A stretch of 38,275 nucleotides of DNA from Deltaproteobacteria bacterium (GCA_016186995.1 JACPKQ010000010.1:66970-105244); one strand, 5' to 3'; shown: positions 18,085-26,297, counted from the first letter of the stretch. The notes: generated by a model not told the origin, from the letters alone. Program-made: numbers and translations.

Positions 18085-18101
18085 GCTTAAGTTTTTTAAG
18101 C
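18085..18101. terminator. Possible weak bidirectional hairpin between convergent genes
   Basis: GCTTAA-gtttt-TTAAGC forms a 6-bp AT-rich stem in the gap between the yihY stop and the acyl-CoA dehydrogenase stop, overlapping the latter. No proper T tract follows on either strand, so it is at best a weak terminator. Confidence 0.25.
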
Positions 18102-19823
18102 GGGAAGAACATCAAGATCATAACCTTGTTTTTCATAGGCATAGCGTGCTATTTCTTTAATTTCTTCATCGTCATTATGATCTGCTCTTTTGAGATTCAT
18201 TTTAATTCTGCGAAGTGAACGTTTACAAATTGCTTTTGTAATAAGGATGTGTGGTTTAGCTTTTTCAATGCCACATTTTTCAATATTAGAAGTAGCCCTC
18301 ATCAGAGTTGCAATCATCATGTAAATTTCAATAGAAATTTCACTAATTCTTTCTAAAGCAAATTGTTTATCCACTACATTTTTACCATGTCTGGCAAGAA
18401 CGCTTTCTGCTTTTTGAGCAAGATCGTGAATGTATTCCTCAAGGTGGGTTGTCATGTTTTTAAAAATAGGGTGTATTTTTGAAAAACGATCAATGGAAAG
18501 AGATTTTTTTACTTTTCGAACCGCAAATTCTGAAATAAGGCCGATAGATTTAATAGGTTCTTTCATAGCTTGACTTACTTCTTTAAGCCTATCTGCTGGA
18601 TCTTTCATTCCAGATAAAGCAATAAATATTCTTAAAATTTCGTTCGTACCTTCAAAAATCATATTAATACGACTGTCTCTTAAAATTTGCTCATAAGGAT
18701 ATTCTTTCATGTAGCCATTGCCTGCACAAATTTGAAGAGCTTCATTGACCGTTCTCCATAAAGCTTCTGAGGCAAAAACTTTTGAAATAGCTGATTCTAG
18801 AGAATAGTCTGTGACCCCTTGATCAATAAGACCTGAGGTAAGATAAGTAAGGCTTTCTGTTGCATAAGCTTCTCTCATCATTTGGGCGATTTTTTTCTGA
18901 ATAAGGCCATATTCACTAATGGATTTACCAAATTGTTTTCTTTCAAGGGCGTATTGGGTGCAAAGTTTAATAAGTTTTTTTTGAGCCCCTAAAATACCAG
19001 CTGCAAGGCCACCCCGGCCCGAATTTAAAACGCTCATGGCGATCTTAAAGCCTTTGCCCTCTTCCATGAGAAGATTTTCTCTAGGAACTTTGCAATTATT
19101 GAAATTCACACTTGCCGTAGAAGTACCTTTAATCCCTAGTTTTTCTTCTTCCCTTCCAGTTGAAAATCCTTCCATATCTCGTGTGACAATAAAAGTAGAA
19201 ATTCTGTCTTTACCATCTTCACATTTAGTTTGAGCAAAAACAGTAAAAAAACTTGCATGATTAGCATTAGTAATCCAAATTTTAGTTCCATTAAGAATAT
19301 AATGTTTACCATCGGGTGTTAGCTCAGCTCTTGTTTTAATACTAGCGGCATCACTTCCTGCAGTGGGTTCGGTAAGAGCGAAGGCTCCGATCATTTCTCC
19401 TGTTGCAAGTTTTGGGAGATATTTCTTTTTTTGTTCTTCGGTTCCAAAAAATAAAAGCCCTTTAATACCTATTGAAGAATGTGCCCCTGCTGTGAGAGCT
19501 ATAGAGGCATCGTAAGCAGCAACTTTTTCAAGTGTTTGTTCATAGGCCGTTTGTGAGAACCCAAACCCACCATATTTTTCTGGAATAATAAGTCCAAAAA
19601 GTCCAAGTTCTTTCATTTTATCGATGGTTGTTTGCGGTATTTTAGCCTCTTTATCAATCTTATGACTATCAACGTGTTCTTCTGCAAACTTATGAATGGA
19701 TTCAAAGAGAAGCTGAAGGCTTTCTTTTTCTTGAGGATTGATTTCAGGATAGGGATAAACCATATCTTCTAAAACATCTCCAAAAAAGAGAGCTTTAGTA
19801 AAGCTAATATGTTCGGATTTCAT
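18096..19823 (-). CDS. Acyl-CoA dehydrogenase, VLCAD/ACAD9-like
   Basis: FAD enzyme that forms the 2-enoyl-CoA in fatty acid beta-oxidation. At 575 residues it is longer than the short/medium-chain type (about 380) and has the extra C-terminal domain (residues about 430-575) of the very-long-chain/ACAD9 group. Landmarks: FALTEPTAGSDAASIKT (148-164), GRGGLAAGILGAQ (269-281), YALERKQFGK (291-300), and the catalytic Glu391 in MIFEGTNEILRIF, located as in VLCAD. Monocistronic, with its own start-proximal promoter and no ribosome binding site. Chain-length preference is inferred from family likeness only. No beta-oxidation partner gene is near. Confidence 0.92.
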   Translation of the reverse strand: MKSEHISFTKALFFGDVLEDMVYPYPEINPQEKESLQLLFESIHKFAEEHVDSHKIDKEAKIPQTTIDKMKELGLFGLIIPEKYGGFGFSQTAYEQTLEKVAAYDASIALTAGAHSSIGIKGLLFFGTEEQKKKYLPKLATGEMIGAFALTEPTAGSDAASIKTRAELTPDGKHYILNGTKIWITNANHASFFTVFAQTKCEDGKDRISTFIVTRDMEGFSTGREEEKLGIKGTSTASVNFNNCKVPRENLLMEEGKGFKIAMSVLNSGRGGLAAGILGAQKKLIKLCTQYALERKQFGKSISEYGLIQKKIAQMMREAYATESLTYLTSGLIDQGVTDYSLESAISKVFASEALWRTVNEALQICAGNGYMKEYPYEQILRDSRINMIFEGTNEILRIFIALSGMKDPADRLKEVSQAMKEPIKSIGLISEFAVRKVKKSLSIDRFSKIHPIFKNMTTHLEEYIHDLAQKAESVLARHGKNVVDKQFALERISEISIEIYMMIATLMRATSNIEKCGIEKAKPHILITKAICKRSLRRIKMNLKRADHNDDEEIKEIARYAYEKQGYDLDVLPA

Positions 19824-19833
19824 AATTTATTTA

Positions 19834-19862
19834 AAGCTATGTTTGACCTCTGTAAAAGTCAA
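19834..19862 (-). promoter_or_regulatory. Acyl-CoA dehydrogenase promoter, near-leaderless
   Basis: On the minus strand TTGACT (19862-19857), 17 bases, TAGCTT (19839-19834), then ten bases to the ATG at 19823. The leader would be about four bases and has no Shine-Dalgarno sequence. The -10 is only a partial match. Confidence 0.45.
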
Positions 19863-19924
19863 GAACGGCTATTAATAGGGAGTTGCGATGAGCATGTGTG
19901 ATGTTATCCACATATTTAAGCAGA

Positions 19925-20079
19925 TTAGGTTCTTGAAATGACAGTGTCTTGCGCTTCATGGCTCGCTGTAGCTGTCCCAACGAACTCTCTGTCATCCCCG
20001 CGAAGGCGGGGATCCAGTATTCTATTTTATTACAAACCTTGGGCTCCGCTTTACTTCCGCTTCAGACACTGATCATTTC
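19925..20079 (-). repeat. Inverted copy of the oppB-oppC composite repeat, carrying a GTCATCCC hairpin
   Basis: Matches the inverse of 8801-8967 in three blocks (36/40, 19/20 and 10/10 bases). In this copy the central part contains a tight hairpin, ATCCCCGC-gaag-GCGGGGAT (19994-20013), inside GTCATCCCCGCG...GATCCAGTATT. The same hairpin unit recurs at 38155. Confidence 0.85.
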
Positions 20080-20133
20080 TTCACATATTATGAAGTGTTT
20101 ATTGAATAAAAAAAACATACTGCATACGCAATA

Positions 20134-20142
20134 GGGGGGGGG
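20134..20142 (+). repeat. Homopolymer run of nine G
   Basis: Nine consecutive G followed by TAAGTGGG, in the non-coding region downstream of the minus-strand transglycosylase operon. A run of eight G followed by CGTAAGT occurs at 27575-27582. Such runs are prone to slippage; no function is visible. Confidence 0.6.
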
Positions 20143-20217
20143 TAAGTGGGAGGTTTTGAATATAAGATATCTGATACAAGCTACCCAGACTTATTTACAG
20201 CTCATCGCAACAACCTT

Positions 20218-21708
20218 TTAAGGTTTGTTGTTGAAATCTTTGATAAAGGCCGATCTTAAAGAAGCCCTTCCATCACGAGTTTCAGAAATGAGAAATTGAA
20301 TTAAATTAGGTTCTTTATTATCTAGCTGTGTTTTAAAGAAATAAACGCTCGCAGCATAATTAACTTTTTCGTAAATATCATGATTGACTTCTTCTATAAG
20401 AGGTAATTGGTCTACGAAACTTTTATTAAAATGATTGGGGCGTTCTGCATCAATCCATCTTTGATAAGTGCCATTATGTCCTAAATTGTAAAAAACAAGA
20501 ACAAACTTCCACATTTCTTCTTGTGAAATACCTGGCATATAGCATTCTGATTCTGCGGTTTTGGTTTTTTCAAAAATAAATCTTAAATAAGCAGCTCCAT
20601 AAAGAAGATTGTTTTGATATTGGATCCATTTTTTTTCTGAGGGTTTGATATTTGCATTAAAGGTGCCATCTGCATTTTGATAGCGTAATTGAAAATCTCT
20701 GGATAGAAATCTACCTTCTTTTATAGCAAAATATTTATTATCGAGCTCTTCTTTGGCTGTGTCTTTTCCCATTTGAGCAATTCCTTGAAACTGACTGTCA
20801 GGTTGGTAAGGAGCTACATTAAAACGACTTTCTTGAAAGAGAAGAGCTACAAAAAGATGAAGTGGAATGTCATAACTACGAGCTGCAAAAATAATGGCTT
20901 GTGCTAATTGTTTATCACTCACGTTTTGAGCAGTATTGGTATCAGCAGCATTTTGTGTTTTAGAAAGAAGAATGACCTCTTCAATTTTTTCTTCTTGGGT
21001 GAGAGGAAGAAAACCTGTGATAGAGCTTACAACCCCTTCGTGACCTAAAAGAGCTACTGTAATATGCCAGTAATTTCTATCGGTTTCAACAAGAACATTA
21101 AACTGATAACCTAGTGGTTTCCAGTGTTCTTGGAAGCGAATAGGCCCTTCGATCATTCTTGAATCATAAATACCGTTATTATTAAAAATAGCATGAGCTA
21201 AAACTTCACTTTCATTTTTTACAAGAAAACCAATGTAACTTGTCTGAAGAAGCCCTTCTCCATCTGGCCAAGGAAGAGTAAATTTTACAGGACGCCACTT
21301 CCATTCAATTTTTGGATTTAATAAAGTGGTGTATACAACATCCGTTTGTTGGAGTTGAACTTTAATTTGAATTTTTTTCTTTTCAATAATTTTTGTTTCA
21401 AGATAACAAGTGACTAGAAGCTCAGGAGAAAGTCTCACGCTAATAGGAAATGCATACTTTCCATTTGTTTCCTCATATTTTTGGGCAGAATGAGGAAGGT
21501 GAATAAAATATTTTTGAATATTGTTTTGATAGTCGAGTGTGTAACCAATATCGATAGAAGAAGTTACATATCCCCCTTTAGGAAGAGGAATGCCGTATTC
21601 GTATCTTTCCCAAAGAACGGTTGTTTCGTTCGGTGTTTCACTAAAAGCTTGGGCTTGTACAAAGTACACAGCTAAAATAATGAGAATAAAACTTTTTAGA
21701 AACTTCAT
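20218..21708 (-). CDS. Exported protein with C-terminal SLT-type lytic transglycosylase domain
   Basis: Likely peptidoglycan lytic transglycosylase. A signal peptide (MKFLKSFILIILAVYFVQAQA) precedes about 235 residues of beta-rich sequence that I do not recognise. Residues 265-470 follow the SLT lysozyme-like pattern: Glu293 in LFQESRF at the catalytic place, FQGIAQMGKDTA (about 312-323) for the GLMQ motif, and VLVFYNLGHNG in place of the AYNAG motif. The divergence of these motifs makes it a distant member. It is the last gene of a four-gene operon and starts 7 bases after the FabL-like reductase. The unknown N-terminal domain could bind the wall or a partner. Confidence 0.75.
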   Translation of the reverse strand: MKFLKSFILIILAVYFVQAQAFSETPNETTVLWERYEYGIPLPKGGYVTSSIDIGYTLDYQNNIQKYFIHLPHSAQKYEETNGKYAFPISVRLSPELLVTCYLETKIIEKKKIQIKVQLQQTDVVYTTLLNPKIEWKWRPVKFTLPWPDGEGLLQTSYIGFLVKNESEVLAHAIFNNNGIYDSRMIEGPIRFQEHWKPLGYQFNVLVETDRNYWHITVALLGHEGVVSSITGFLPLTQEEKIEEVILLSKTQNAADTNTAQNVSDKQLAQAIIFAARSYDIPLHLFVALLFQESRFNVAPYQPDSQFQGIAQMGKDTAKEELDNKYFAIKEGRFLSRDFQLRYQNADGTFNANIKPSEKKWIQYQNNLLYGAAYLRFIFEKTKTAESECYMPGISQEEMWKFVLVFYNLGHNGTYQRWIDAERPNHFNKSFVDQLPLIEEVNHDIYEKVNYAASVYFFKTQLDNKEPNLIQFLISETRDGRASLRSAFIKDFNNKP

Positions 21709-21715
21709 ATTTCAC

Positions 21716-22483
21716 CTACCCTACATTATTTTCGCCACCGTCAATTCCTATGACATTTCCTGTTAACCATGGGTTATCAGGTTCAGAAAGAGCTGCTAAG
21801 TGGCAGGCAATATCTTCGGGGGTTGTGAGTCGCTTCCCAGGATTTCTTTTTTGGCACTCTTCAACTATTTTTTCATGGCCTGGAATTTTTCTCAAGGCTG
21901 GAGTATTTGTGACCCCCGCTCTTAATGCGTTAGCCGCAATACCATAGGGAGCTAGTTCTAAGGCTATTTGTCTTATATGACTTTCAAGCGCGGCCTTGGC
22001 AGAAGAAACAGCCCCATAACTTTCCCATACTCTTTCTCCACCTGCGCTTGTCATAGCAAAAACTTTACTTCCTTTTCCTAGTAGCTTCGCTTGAAAAAGA
22101 TCTTGGGTCCAATAAACAAGGCTGTGTGCCATCACATCTAAAGTCATATTCATTTGTGATGACGTTATAGAGTTTTCGGCAAAAAAAGGTTTTAAACTTC
22201 CAAATGCAAGAGAGTGAAGAAAAATCTTTATGAAACAACCCTGCATGTGAGATATAACTTCTTTACGTTTTTCTGGATCTGAAGCATTAATATTAAAAAA
22301 TCTTACTTCAACTTTTTTATTTTTAAGTTCTTGAACAAGTTTTTCAACCTCTGGCAGTGTTGCTTTTCGATCTAAGTGGACGCCACAAATATTCATGCCT
22401 TGGTTAGCTAGTTCACGTGCACAAGCGTGCCCCATACCGCTCGAAGCCCCAAGAATGAGAGCCCATTTATTTTTAAGTGACAT
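21716..22483 (-). CDS. Enoyl-ACP reductase-like SDR (FabL type)
   Basis: NAD(P)H-dependent reductase that would complete the fatty acid elongation cycle. The 255 residues begin with a GASSGMG cofactor motif (12-18) and carry Tyr156-x6-Lys163 (YGAVSSAK). That spacing marks enoyl-ACP reductases, as opposed to the Tyr-x3-Lys of ordinary SDRs. HSLAFGSLKP (90-99) and the region TPALRKIPG...PGKRLTTPEDIA resemble Bacillus FabL more than FabI. It stands between the glycerophosphodiesterase gene (4 bases) and the transglycosylase gene (7 bases). A role in modifying membrane lipids together with those neighbours is inference. A different SDR reduction cannot be excluded. Confidence 0.78.
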   Translation of the reverse strand: MSLKNKWALILGASSGMGHACARELANQGMNICGVHLDRKATLPEVEKLVQELKNKKVEVRFFNINASDPEKRKEVISHMQGCFIKIFLHSLAFGSLKPFFAENSITSSQMNMTLDVMAHSLVYWTQDLFQAKLLGKGSKVFAMTSAGGERVWESYGAVSSAKAALESHIRQIALELAPYGIAANALRAGVTNTPALRKIPGHEKIVEECQKRNPGKRLTTPEDIACHLAALSEPDNPWLTGNVIGIDGGENNVG

Positions 22484-22487
22484 TATA

Positions 22488-23375
22488 TTAAAACCCCCTC
22501 TCTAATAAACTTTTTAACAAAGTAGGTCTGTCGGTGATAATACCATCAACTCCCATAGAGATCAGCTCTCTCATTTCAGATTCTTCATTAATCGTCCAGA
22601 CCTGAACTACAAAACCTCTTTCTTGCATAGCAGCCACCCACCTGGGTGTCACTATTGTGAGATTTTCATGACGTAGAGGAACTTGCACAGCAGAAGCCCT
22701 TGGTTTGTAAAAAGGGAGTAACCATAAATAATAGAAAGTTATGATATTTTTAATTTCTTTTTCAGCTGCGTTTGTTGCTACACGGGGTTCAAGTATCCTA
22801 ACCCTTTCAACGACATTTTTAAAATTAGAAGAAAAGCATACTTGGTGAAGAAGGTTTCTTTCTTTAACCAGGGTAAGAAGTTGTTCTTGATAATCCGCAT
22901 CTTCGTTTTTAATTTCTAATATCCACTTTATATTTTGGAATTTATCTAAAGCTTCTTTAACTCGAGGAATTTTAATACCCTTTCCTCGGAAAGGGAAAGT
23001 TTTTCCATTGTCTTGTGAAAAATAGAAACCAGCATCAAGTTTTTCTAATTCAGCCCAGGTTTTATCTTTGAGCAGACCTTTTCCGTTTGTGGTTCTTTCT
23101 AGAATATGATCATGAAAAAGTACGAGCACACCGTCTTTTGTTGTATGAATATCTGTTTCAATGGCTTGAACGCCCAGTTTGACCGCATTTTCGAAAGCTA
23201 AAATGGTATTTTCGGGTGCTTCAAAAGAGCCTCCTCTATGAGCTATGATTTCTAGAGGGACTACTTTTTGTACAAACGACTTTTTGTTTTGAATACGAGT
23301 GAAAGGGGCAGCTGCATATCGAGCTAAGAGAAAAACAATAACAATTAAAAACAAAATAAAAAGCATGTGTTTCAT
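22488..23375 (-). CDS. Glycerophosphodiester phosphodiesterase, membrane-anchored
   Basis: Hydrolyses glycerophosphodiesters to glycerol 3-phosphate and an alcohol. A single N-terminal hydrophobic segment (residues 4-22) anchors or exports it. The GDPD domain spans about 41-290, with catalytic His46-Arg47 in IAHRGGSFEAPENT, metal ligands Glu73 and Asp75 in AIETDIHTT, His88 in LFHDH, and ILEIKNE further on. The C-terminal VWTINEESEM and GVDGIITDRP motifs are typical of the GlpQ/UgpQ group. It overlaps the upstream membrane-protein gene by four bases (ATGA). Confidence 0.93.
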   Translation of the reverse strand: MKHMLFILFLIVIVFLLARYAAAPFTRIQNKKSFVQKVVPLEIIAHRGGSFEAPENTILAFENAVKLGVQAIETDIHTTKDGVLVLFHDHILERTTNGKGLLKDKTWAELEKLDAGFYFSQDNGKTFPFRGKGIKIPRVKEALDKFQNIKWILEIKNEDADYQEQLLTLVKERNLLHQVCFSSNFKNVVERVRILEPRVATNAAEKEIKNIITFYYLWLLPFYKPRASAVQVPLRHENLTIVTPRWVAAMQERGFVVQVWTINEESEMRELISMGVDGIITDRPTLLKSLLERGF

Positions 23376-23974
23376 TTATAAGTAAACTTCCAAGCTAGAA
23401 AGAAAAATAATAATGCTACCATTTCTACAATATGAAAAACATCATTATGTCCTAGTGAGCCTAGTCTTACTTTGAAAATTTGTAAAAGTGCCGCAATGGC
23501 AGACACAACAAAACCTATAAAAAATAAAATACTTAATTGTTTGAAGCCTAGAGAAAATAAATGGTAGGCGAGCATGAGGCACAACCCTAGTGAAAAGACC
23601 TCATAAATAAGAAGGTGCAAAAATTGAGAACTTCCTAGAAAAACTGTCCAGAGAGCTAAACATAAGACCCCGACAGCAATGTAGTAACACCAAAAAGGAA
23701 GATAAGGCTCTTTGAAAGAATAAAGGGCTAAAGGCAAAAGTGTGAAAGCTATAACAAGGGTGAAATTAACCCCCTTCCAAATAAGAGGCATGTTATCCCA
23801 TGAAAACCCGTGATAAAGACTTCCTAAAAAAGCCCCTAGTGCTATAAATAGAAAGAAAAAAGCCCACAGATAAATATTAGGTGTTTTAGGGGTGGTTGAA
23901 AAAATAAGATAACAAAAAAAAGAACTTTCAAGAACAATCAAAAAATCAGTTATAGCGGTTAAGGATTCGTTCAT
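23372..23974 (-). CDS. Seven-span membrane protein of unknown function, CREST/ceramidase-like pattern
   Basis: The 200-residue product is nearly all hydrophobic, with about seven membrane spans and no signal peptide. Two conserved-looking polar spots stand out: GSLYHGFSWD at the third span, and LGHNDVFHIVEM before the last span. The layout of a Ser-x2-His early and a His pair late resembles the metal site of CREST-superfamily membrane hydrolases (alkaline ceramidases, PAQR/hemolysin III). This is a pattern-level resemblance, not a family identification. It leads the operon with the glycerophosphodiesterase, FabL-like and transglycosylase genes, which would fit a lipid-active enzyme. Confidence 0.6.
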   Translation of the reverse strand: MNESLTAITDFLIVLESSFFCYLIFSTTPKTPNIYLWAFFFLFIALGAFLGSLYHGFSWDNMPLIWKGVNFTLVIAFTLLPLALYSFKEPYLPFWCYYIAVGVLCLALWTVFLGSSQFLHLLIYEVFSLGLCLMLAYHLFSLGFKQLSILFFIGFVVSAIAALLQIFKVRLGSLGHNDVFHIVEMVALLFFFLAWKFTYK

Positions 23975-23985
23975 AATTTTTTATT

Positions 23986-24014
23986 CTCATACATCAAGGT
24001 GCCTATCAAGACAA
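23986..24014 (-). promoter_or_regulatory. Promoter of the four-gene envelope operon, near-leaderless
   Basis: On the minus strand TTGTCT (24014-24009), 17 bases, TATGAG (23991-23986), then eleven bases to the ATG at 23974. The expected leader is about five bases, without a ribosome binding site. Confidence 0.45.
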
Positions 24015-24091
24015 ATCACTCATGAAGCTATAGTACAGGGTTTACAAAGATTGTGAATCTTGTTAGTAACAAGGATTCAGGTTATTTATTC

Positions 24092-24107
24092 CACAATAAT
24101 TATAATT
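24092..24107 (+). promoter_or_regulatory. Peroxiredoxin -10 box overlapping a PerR/Fur-like inverted repeat
   Basis: TATAAT (24102-24107) is the likely -10, about 33 bases before the ribosome binding site-bearing start. The overlapping 15-mer CCACAATAATTATAA (24092-24106) agrees at 11 of 15 places with the PerR box TTATAATNATTATAA. A second imperfect inverted repeat, AATCTTGTTA-g-TAACAAGGATT, lies just upstream (about 24056-24077). Peroxide-responsive control is plausible but AT-rich DNA makes chance matches easy. Confidence 0.35.
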
Positions 24108-24146
24108 CTGTTTGTTTTTTTGAAACACACAGAGAGGGAGGAAAAA

Positions 24147-24725
24147 ATGAGTCTTGTTCAAAAAAAAGCACCTGATTTTAAAGGTCAGGCGGTTGTTGGA
24201 AAAGCTTTTAAAGAAATCAAATTGGAGGATTATAAAGGAAAATGGTTAGTTCTTTTTTTCTATCCACTTGATTTTACTTTTGTATGCCCAACAGAAATTA
24301 CAGCTTTTAGTGATTCATATGATAGGTTTAAAGAACTGAACACTGAGGTTGTGGGGTGTTCTGTAGATAGCCATTTTACACACCTTGCTTGGATCAATAC
24401 TTCTAGAACTCAAGGTGGACTTGGAGAATTAAAGTATCCTTTGCTTGCAGACCTTTCTAAAAAAATCGGTGCTGATTATGGAGTGCTTCTTCCAAGTGGT
24501 ATTCATTTAAGAGGGCTGTACATTATTAATCCAGAAGGAGTTGTTCAATATCAAGTTGTTCATGATTTAGGTATTGGTCGAAGTGTTAATGAAACCCTTC
24601 GCGTGCTTGAAGCTTTACAACAAGTAAAAAAAACTGGTGAAGTGTGCCCAGCTAATTGGACGCAGGGTGGAAAAACAATTGTTCCTAATCCTGAAAAATC
24701 AAAAAATTACTTTCAATCAGTATGA
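24147..24725 (+). CDS. Typical 2-Cys peroxiredoxin
   Basis: Thiol peroxidase that reduces hydrogen peroxide and organic peroxides. From the ATG at 24147 it has 192 residues. The peroxidatic Cys47 lies in DFTFVCPTE and the resolving Cys167 in GEVCPANW, the AhpC/Prx1 layout. It also has GGLG (90-93) and a C-terminal Tyr-Phe (188-189), the pair of motifs linked to hyperoxidation-sensitive enzymes. I chose this start because GGGAGG lies close upstream and homologues begin here. A reading frame open back to 24060 would add a 29-residue hydrophobic leader, but its start has no ribosome binding site. A strong terminator follows. Confidence 0.94.
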   Translation: MSLVQKKAPDFKGQAVVGKAFKEIKLEDYKGKWLVLFFYPLDFTFVCPTEITAFSDSYDRFKELNTEVVGCSVDSHFTHLAWINTSRTQGGLGELKYPLLADLSKKIGADYGVLLPSGIHLRGLYIINPEGVVQYQVVHDLGIGRSVNETLRVLEALQQVKKTGEVCPANWTQGGKTIVPNPEKSKNYFQSV

Positions 24726-24739
24726 TAATACTGGGTTAA

Positions 24740-24776
24740 AAGGGCTGCTCATAAAAAAAGCAGCCCTTGCTTTTTT
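24740..24776 (+). terminator. Rho-independent terminator after the peroxiredoxin gene
   Basis: A perfect 10-bp GC-rich stem, AAGGGCTGCT / AGCAGCCCTT (24740-24749 and 24759-24768), with a 9-base A-rich loop, is followed by a run of six T. This is the clearest terminator in the window and isolates the gene from the flavoprotein gene. Confidence 0.9.
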
Positions 24777-24832
24777 GCTATCTATTGTTGCACCCTTTTT
24801 AAATTCATGCTTAAGTGTCAGCTGGTATTGTT

Positions 24833-26218
24833 ATGTATGACGTAATATCAATCGGTTCTGGCGCAAGTGGTATTTTCCTTGCTCTCACCTTAATCGAAAA
24901 AGACCCACATCTTAAAATTCTTGTTTTAGATAAAGGTAAAACCCTTTCATCAAGAAACCGTAAAAAAGGCGCTGATGTTGTTGAAGGTTTTGGTGGGGCT
25001 GGTTCTTTTTCTGACGGAAAGCTCGTTATGAGTATCGAGCGTGAATATGGTGGAAATCTTCAAGACTATATTCATGACCTCAATCTTTTTCAAAGACTTA
25101 TGAATCGAGTGGACGAAACCTACATGAGGTTTTCTGACAATAAAGAAATTCGTGTTTACGGTGATGCTGATAAAGATATTGAAAAAATTAAAATGAGAGC
25201 AGGTCGTGCCGGACTTCACCTTTTATCTGCACGTATTCGCCATTTGGGTACAGATAACAATTACGACATTTTAGAAAAGATGTTTGTTTATCTTAAAGAT
25301 AAAGTAGACATCCGATTTGAAACTGAAGCTTGCTGGGTTGTGCCTCAAGAAAAAGGTTTTAAAGTTGGCATTAAAGATCTTGCCAATAATAATGAATATC
25401 AAGAAGAGTCTAAATACTGTGTGATGGCGCCCGGGCGTCGTGGCATGAAGTTTTTTAAGAAAATTGCAAAAGATTTAGATCTTCCACTGATTAACAACCA
25501 AGTTGATATTGGGGTTCGCGTTGAAATGCCAAATTGGGTGATGAAAGATTTGTGTGATGTTGTTTATGAACCCAAACTTGTGGCGCGCACACCTAAAACA
25601 GATCTTCGTGCAAGAACTTTTTGCGTCAATTATGGCGGAGAAGTGGTTCAAGAAGAAGTAGACGGCCTTGTAACTTGTAATGGGCATAGTTATCATGATG
25701 ATACTAAGAAAACGCCCAACACCAATTTTGCACTTCTTGTTTCAACACAATTTACACAGCCTTTTGATGACCCTTTTGGTTATGGGCAGGCGGTTGCAAG
25801 ACAGTGTAATGCTTTAGGAGAAGGGGTTATTGTTCAAAGGCTTAAAGACCTTAAAGAAAACAGAAGATCTACTCCACGCAGAATTGTTGAAATGAATATT
25901 CAACCTACTTTAAAAGAGGCCACCCCTGGCAATTTGGGTTATGCACTGCCTTATACCCAACTTCAGGCTATTCTAGAAATGATCGAGCTTTTGGATAAAC
26001 TTATGCCTGGAATAGATGGGCCAGACACCCTTCTTTATGGCCCTGAAATTAAGTGGTACTCAAGCCGAACAGAATTACATTCCAACCTTGAAACCCTCAA
26101 ATACACAAATTTCTACTGCGCAGGAGATGGCGTGGGTATTACCCGTGGCATTGTTCAAGCTGCTATGTGCGGTATCATCATTGCTGAAGACATTTTAAAT
26201 AAAGAAAATGCTGGTTGA
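24833..26218 (+). CDS. FAD-dependent dehydrogenase, COG2509-like
   Basis: Flavoprotein of unknown substrate. Residues 3-14 are a dinucleotide-binding motif (VISIGSGASGIF), followed by an acidic strand end (LVLDKGK). The sequence then runs through FGGAGSFSDGKL, a signature of the COG2509 dehydrogenases, and ends with a second FAD contact, YCAGDGVGITRGIVQAAMCG (about 437-456). The 461 residues are the normal length. The ATG at 24833 gives the family N-terminus; a GTG at 24815 would only add six residues and falls in the candidate -10 region (TTGCAC at 24788, 17 bases, TTAAGT at 24811). Members are often linked to aromatic or quinone metabolism by guesswork only. Confidence 0.85.
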   Translation: MYDVISIGSGASGIFLALTLIEKDPHLKILVLDKGKTLSSRNRKKGADVVEGFGGAGSFSDGKLVMSIEREYGGNLQDYIHDLNLFQRLMNRVDETYMRFSDNKEIRVYGDADKDIEKIKMRAGRAGLHLLSARIRHLGTDNNYDILEKMFVYLKDKVDIRFETEACWVVPQEKGFKVGIKDLANNNEYQEESKYCVMAPGRRGMKFFKKIAKDLDLPLINNQVDIGVRVEMPNWVMKDLCDVVYEPKLVARTPKTDLRARTFCVNYGGEVVQEEVDGLVTCNGHSYHDDTKKTPNTNFALLVSTQFTQPFDDPFGYGQAVARQCNALGEGVIVQRLKDLKENRRSTPRRIVEMNIQPTLKEATPGNLGYALPYTQLQAILEMIELLDKLMPGIDGPDTLLYGPEIKWYSSRTELHSNLETLKYTNFYCAGDGVGITRGIVQAAMCGIIIAEDILNKENAG

Positions 26219-26268
26219 CCTTTTTTTAAACATTTGTTAAAACACCTCAGTCTTTAAAGCCCCTTAAT

Positions 26269-26297
26269 GTCATTCCACGGTTTAACCGGGGAATCCA
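26269..26297. repeat. GTCATTCC-type hairpin repeat before thiI
   Basis: GTCATTCCACGGTTTAACCG followed by GGGAATCCA: outer arms ATTCC/GGAAT and inner arms GGT/ACC. It is a diverged copy of the hairpin family also seen at 19991, 32164 and 38155, ending ten bases before the thiI start codon. Confidence 0.7.

Larger units (their letters stand above)
19824..20217. other. 394-bp repeat-rich intergenic region
   Basis: No credible gene. From left to right it holds the acyl-CoA dehydrogenase promoter, a 155-bp repeat unit (19925-20079) with a GC-rich hairpin, and a run of nine G (20134-20142) followed by TAAGTGGG. The last 75 bases, up to the convergent end of the transglycosylase gene, show nothing I can name. 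A short reading frame over the repeat encodes the peptide VIPAKAGIQ, a usual translation of this repeat family and not evidence of a gene. Confidence 0.7.

Noticed and set aside
19949-20134. 61-codon frame with the peptide VIPAKAGIQ
   Set aside because: This peptide is the translation of the GTCATCCCCGCGAAGGCGG hairpin repeat, not a gene product.
20190-20235. Terminator at the end of the transglycosylase operon (CAACAAC/GTTGTTG)
   Set aside because: The stem is AT-rich with bulges and is not followed by a T run on the minus strand.
24060-24149. 29-residue hydrophobic N-terminal extension of the peroxiredoxin
   Set aside because: Homologues start at MSLVQKKAPDF; a strong GGGAGG sits before ATG 24147; the extension overlaps the predicted promoter.
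24815-24833. GTG start for the flavoprotein
   Set aside because: Adds six residues outside the Rossmann start, has no ribosome binding site and overlaps a candidate -10.
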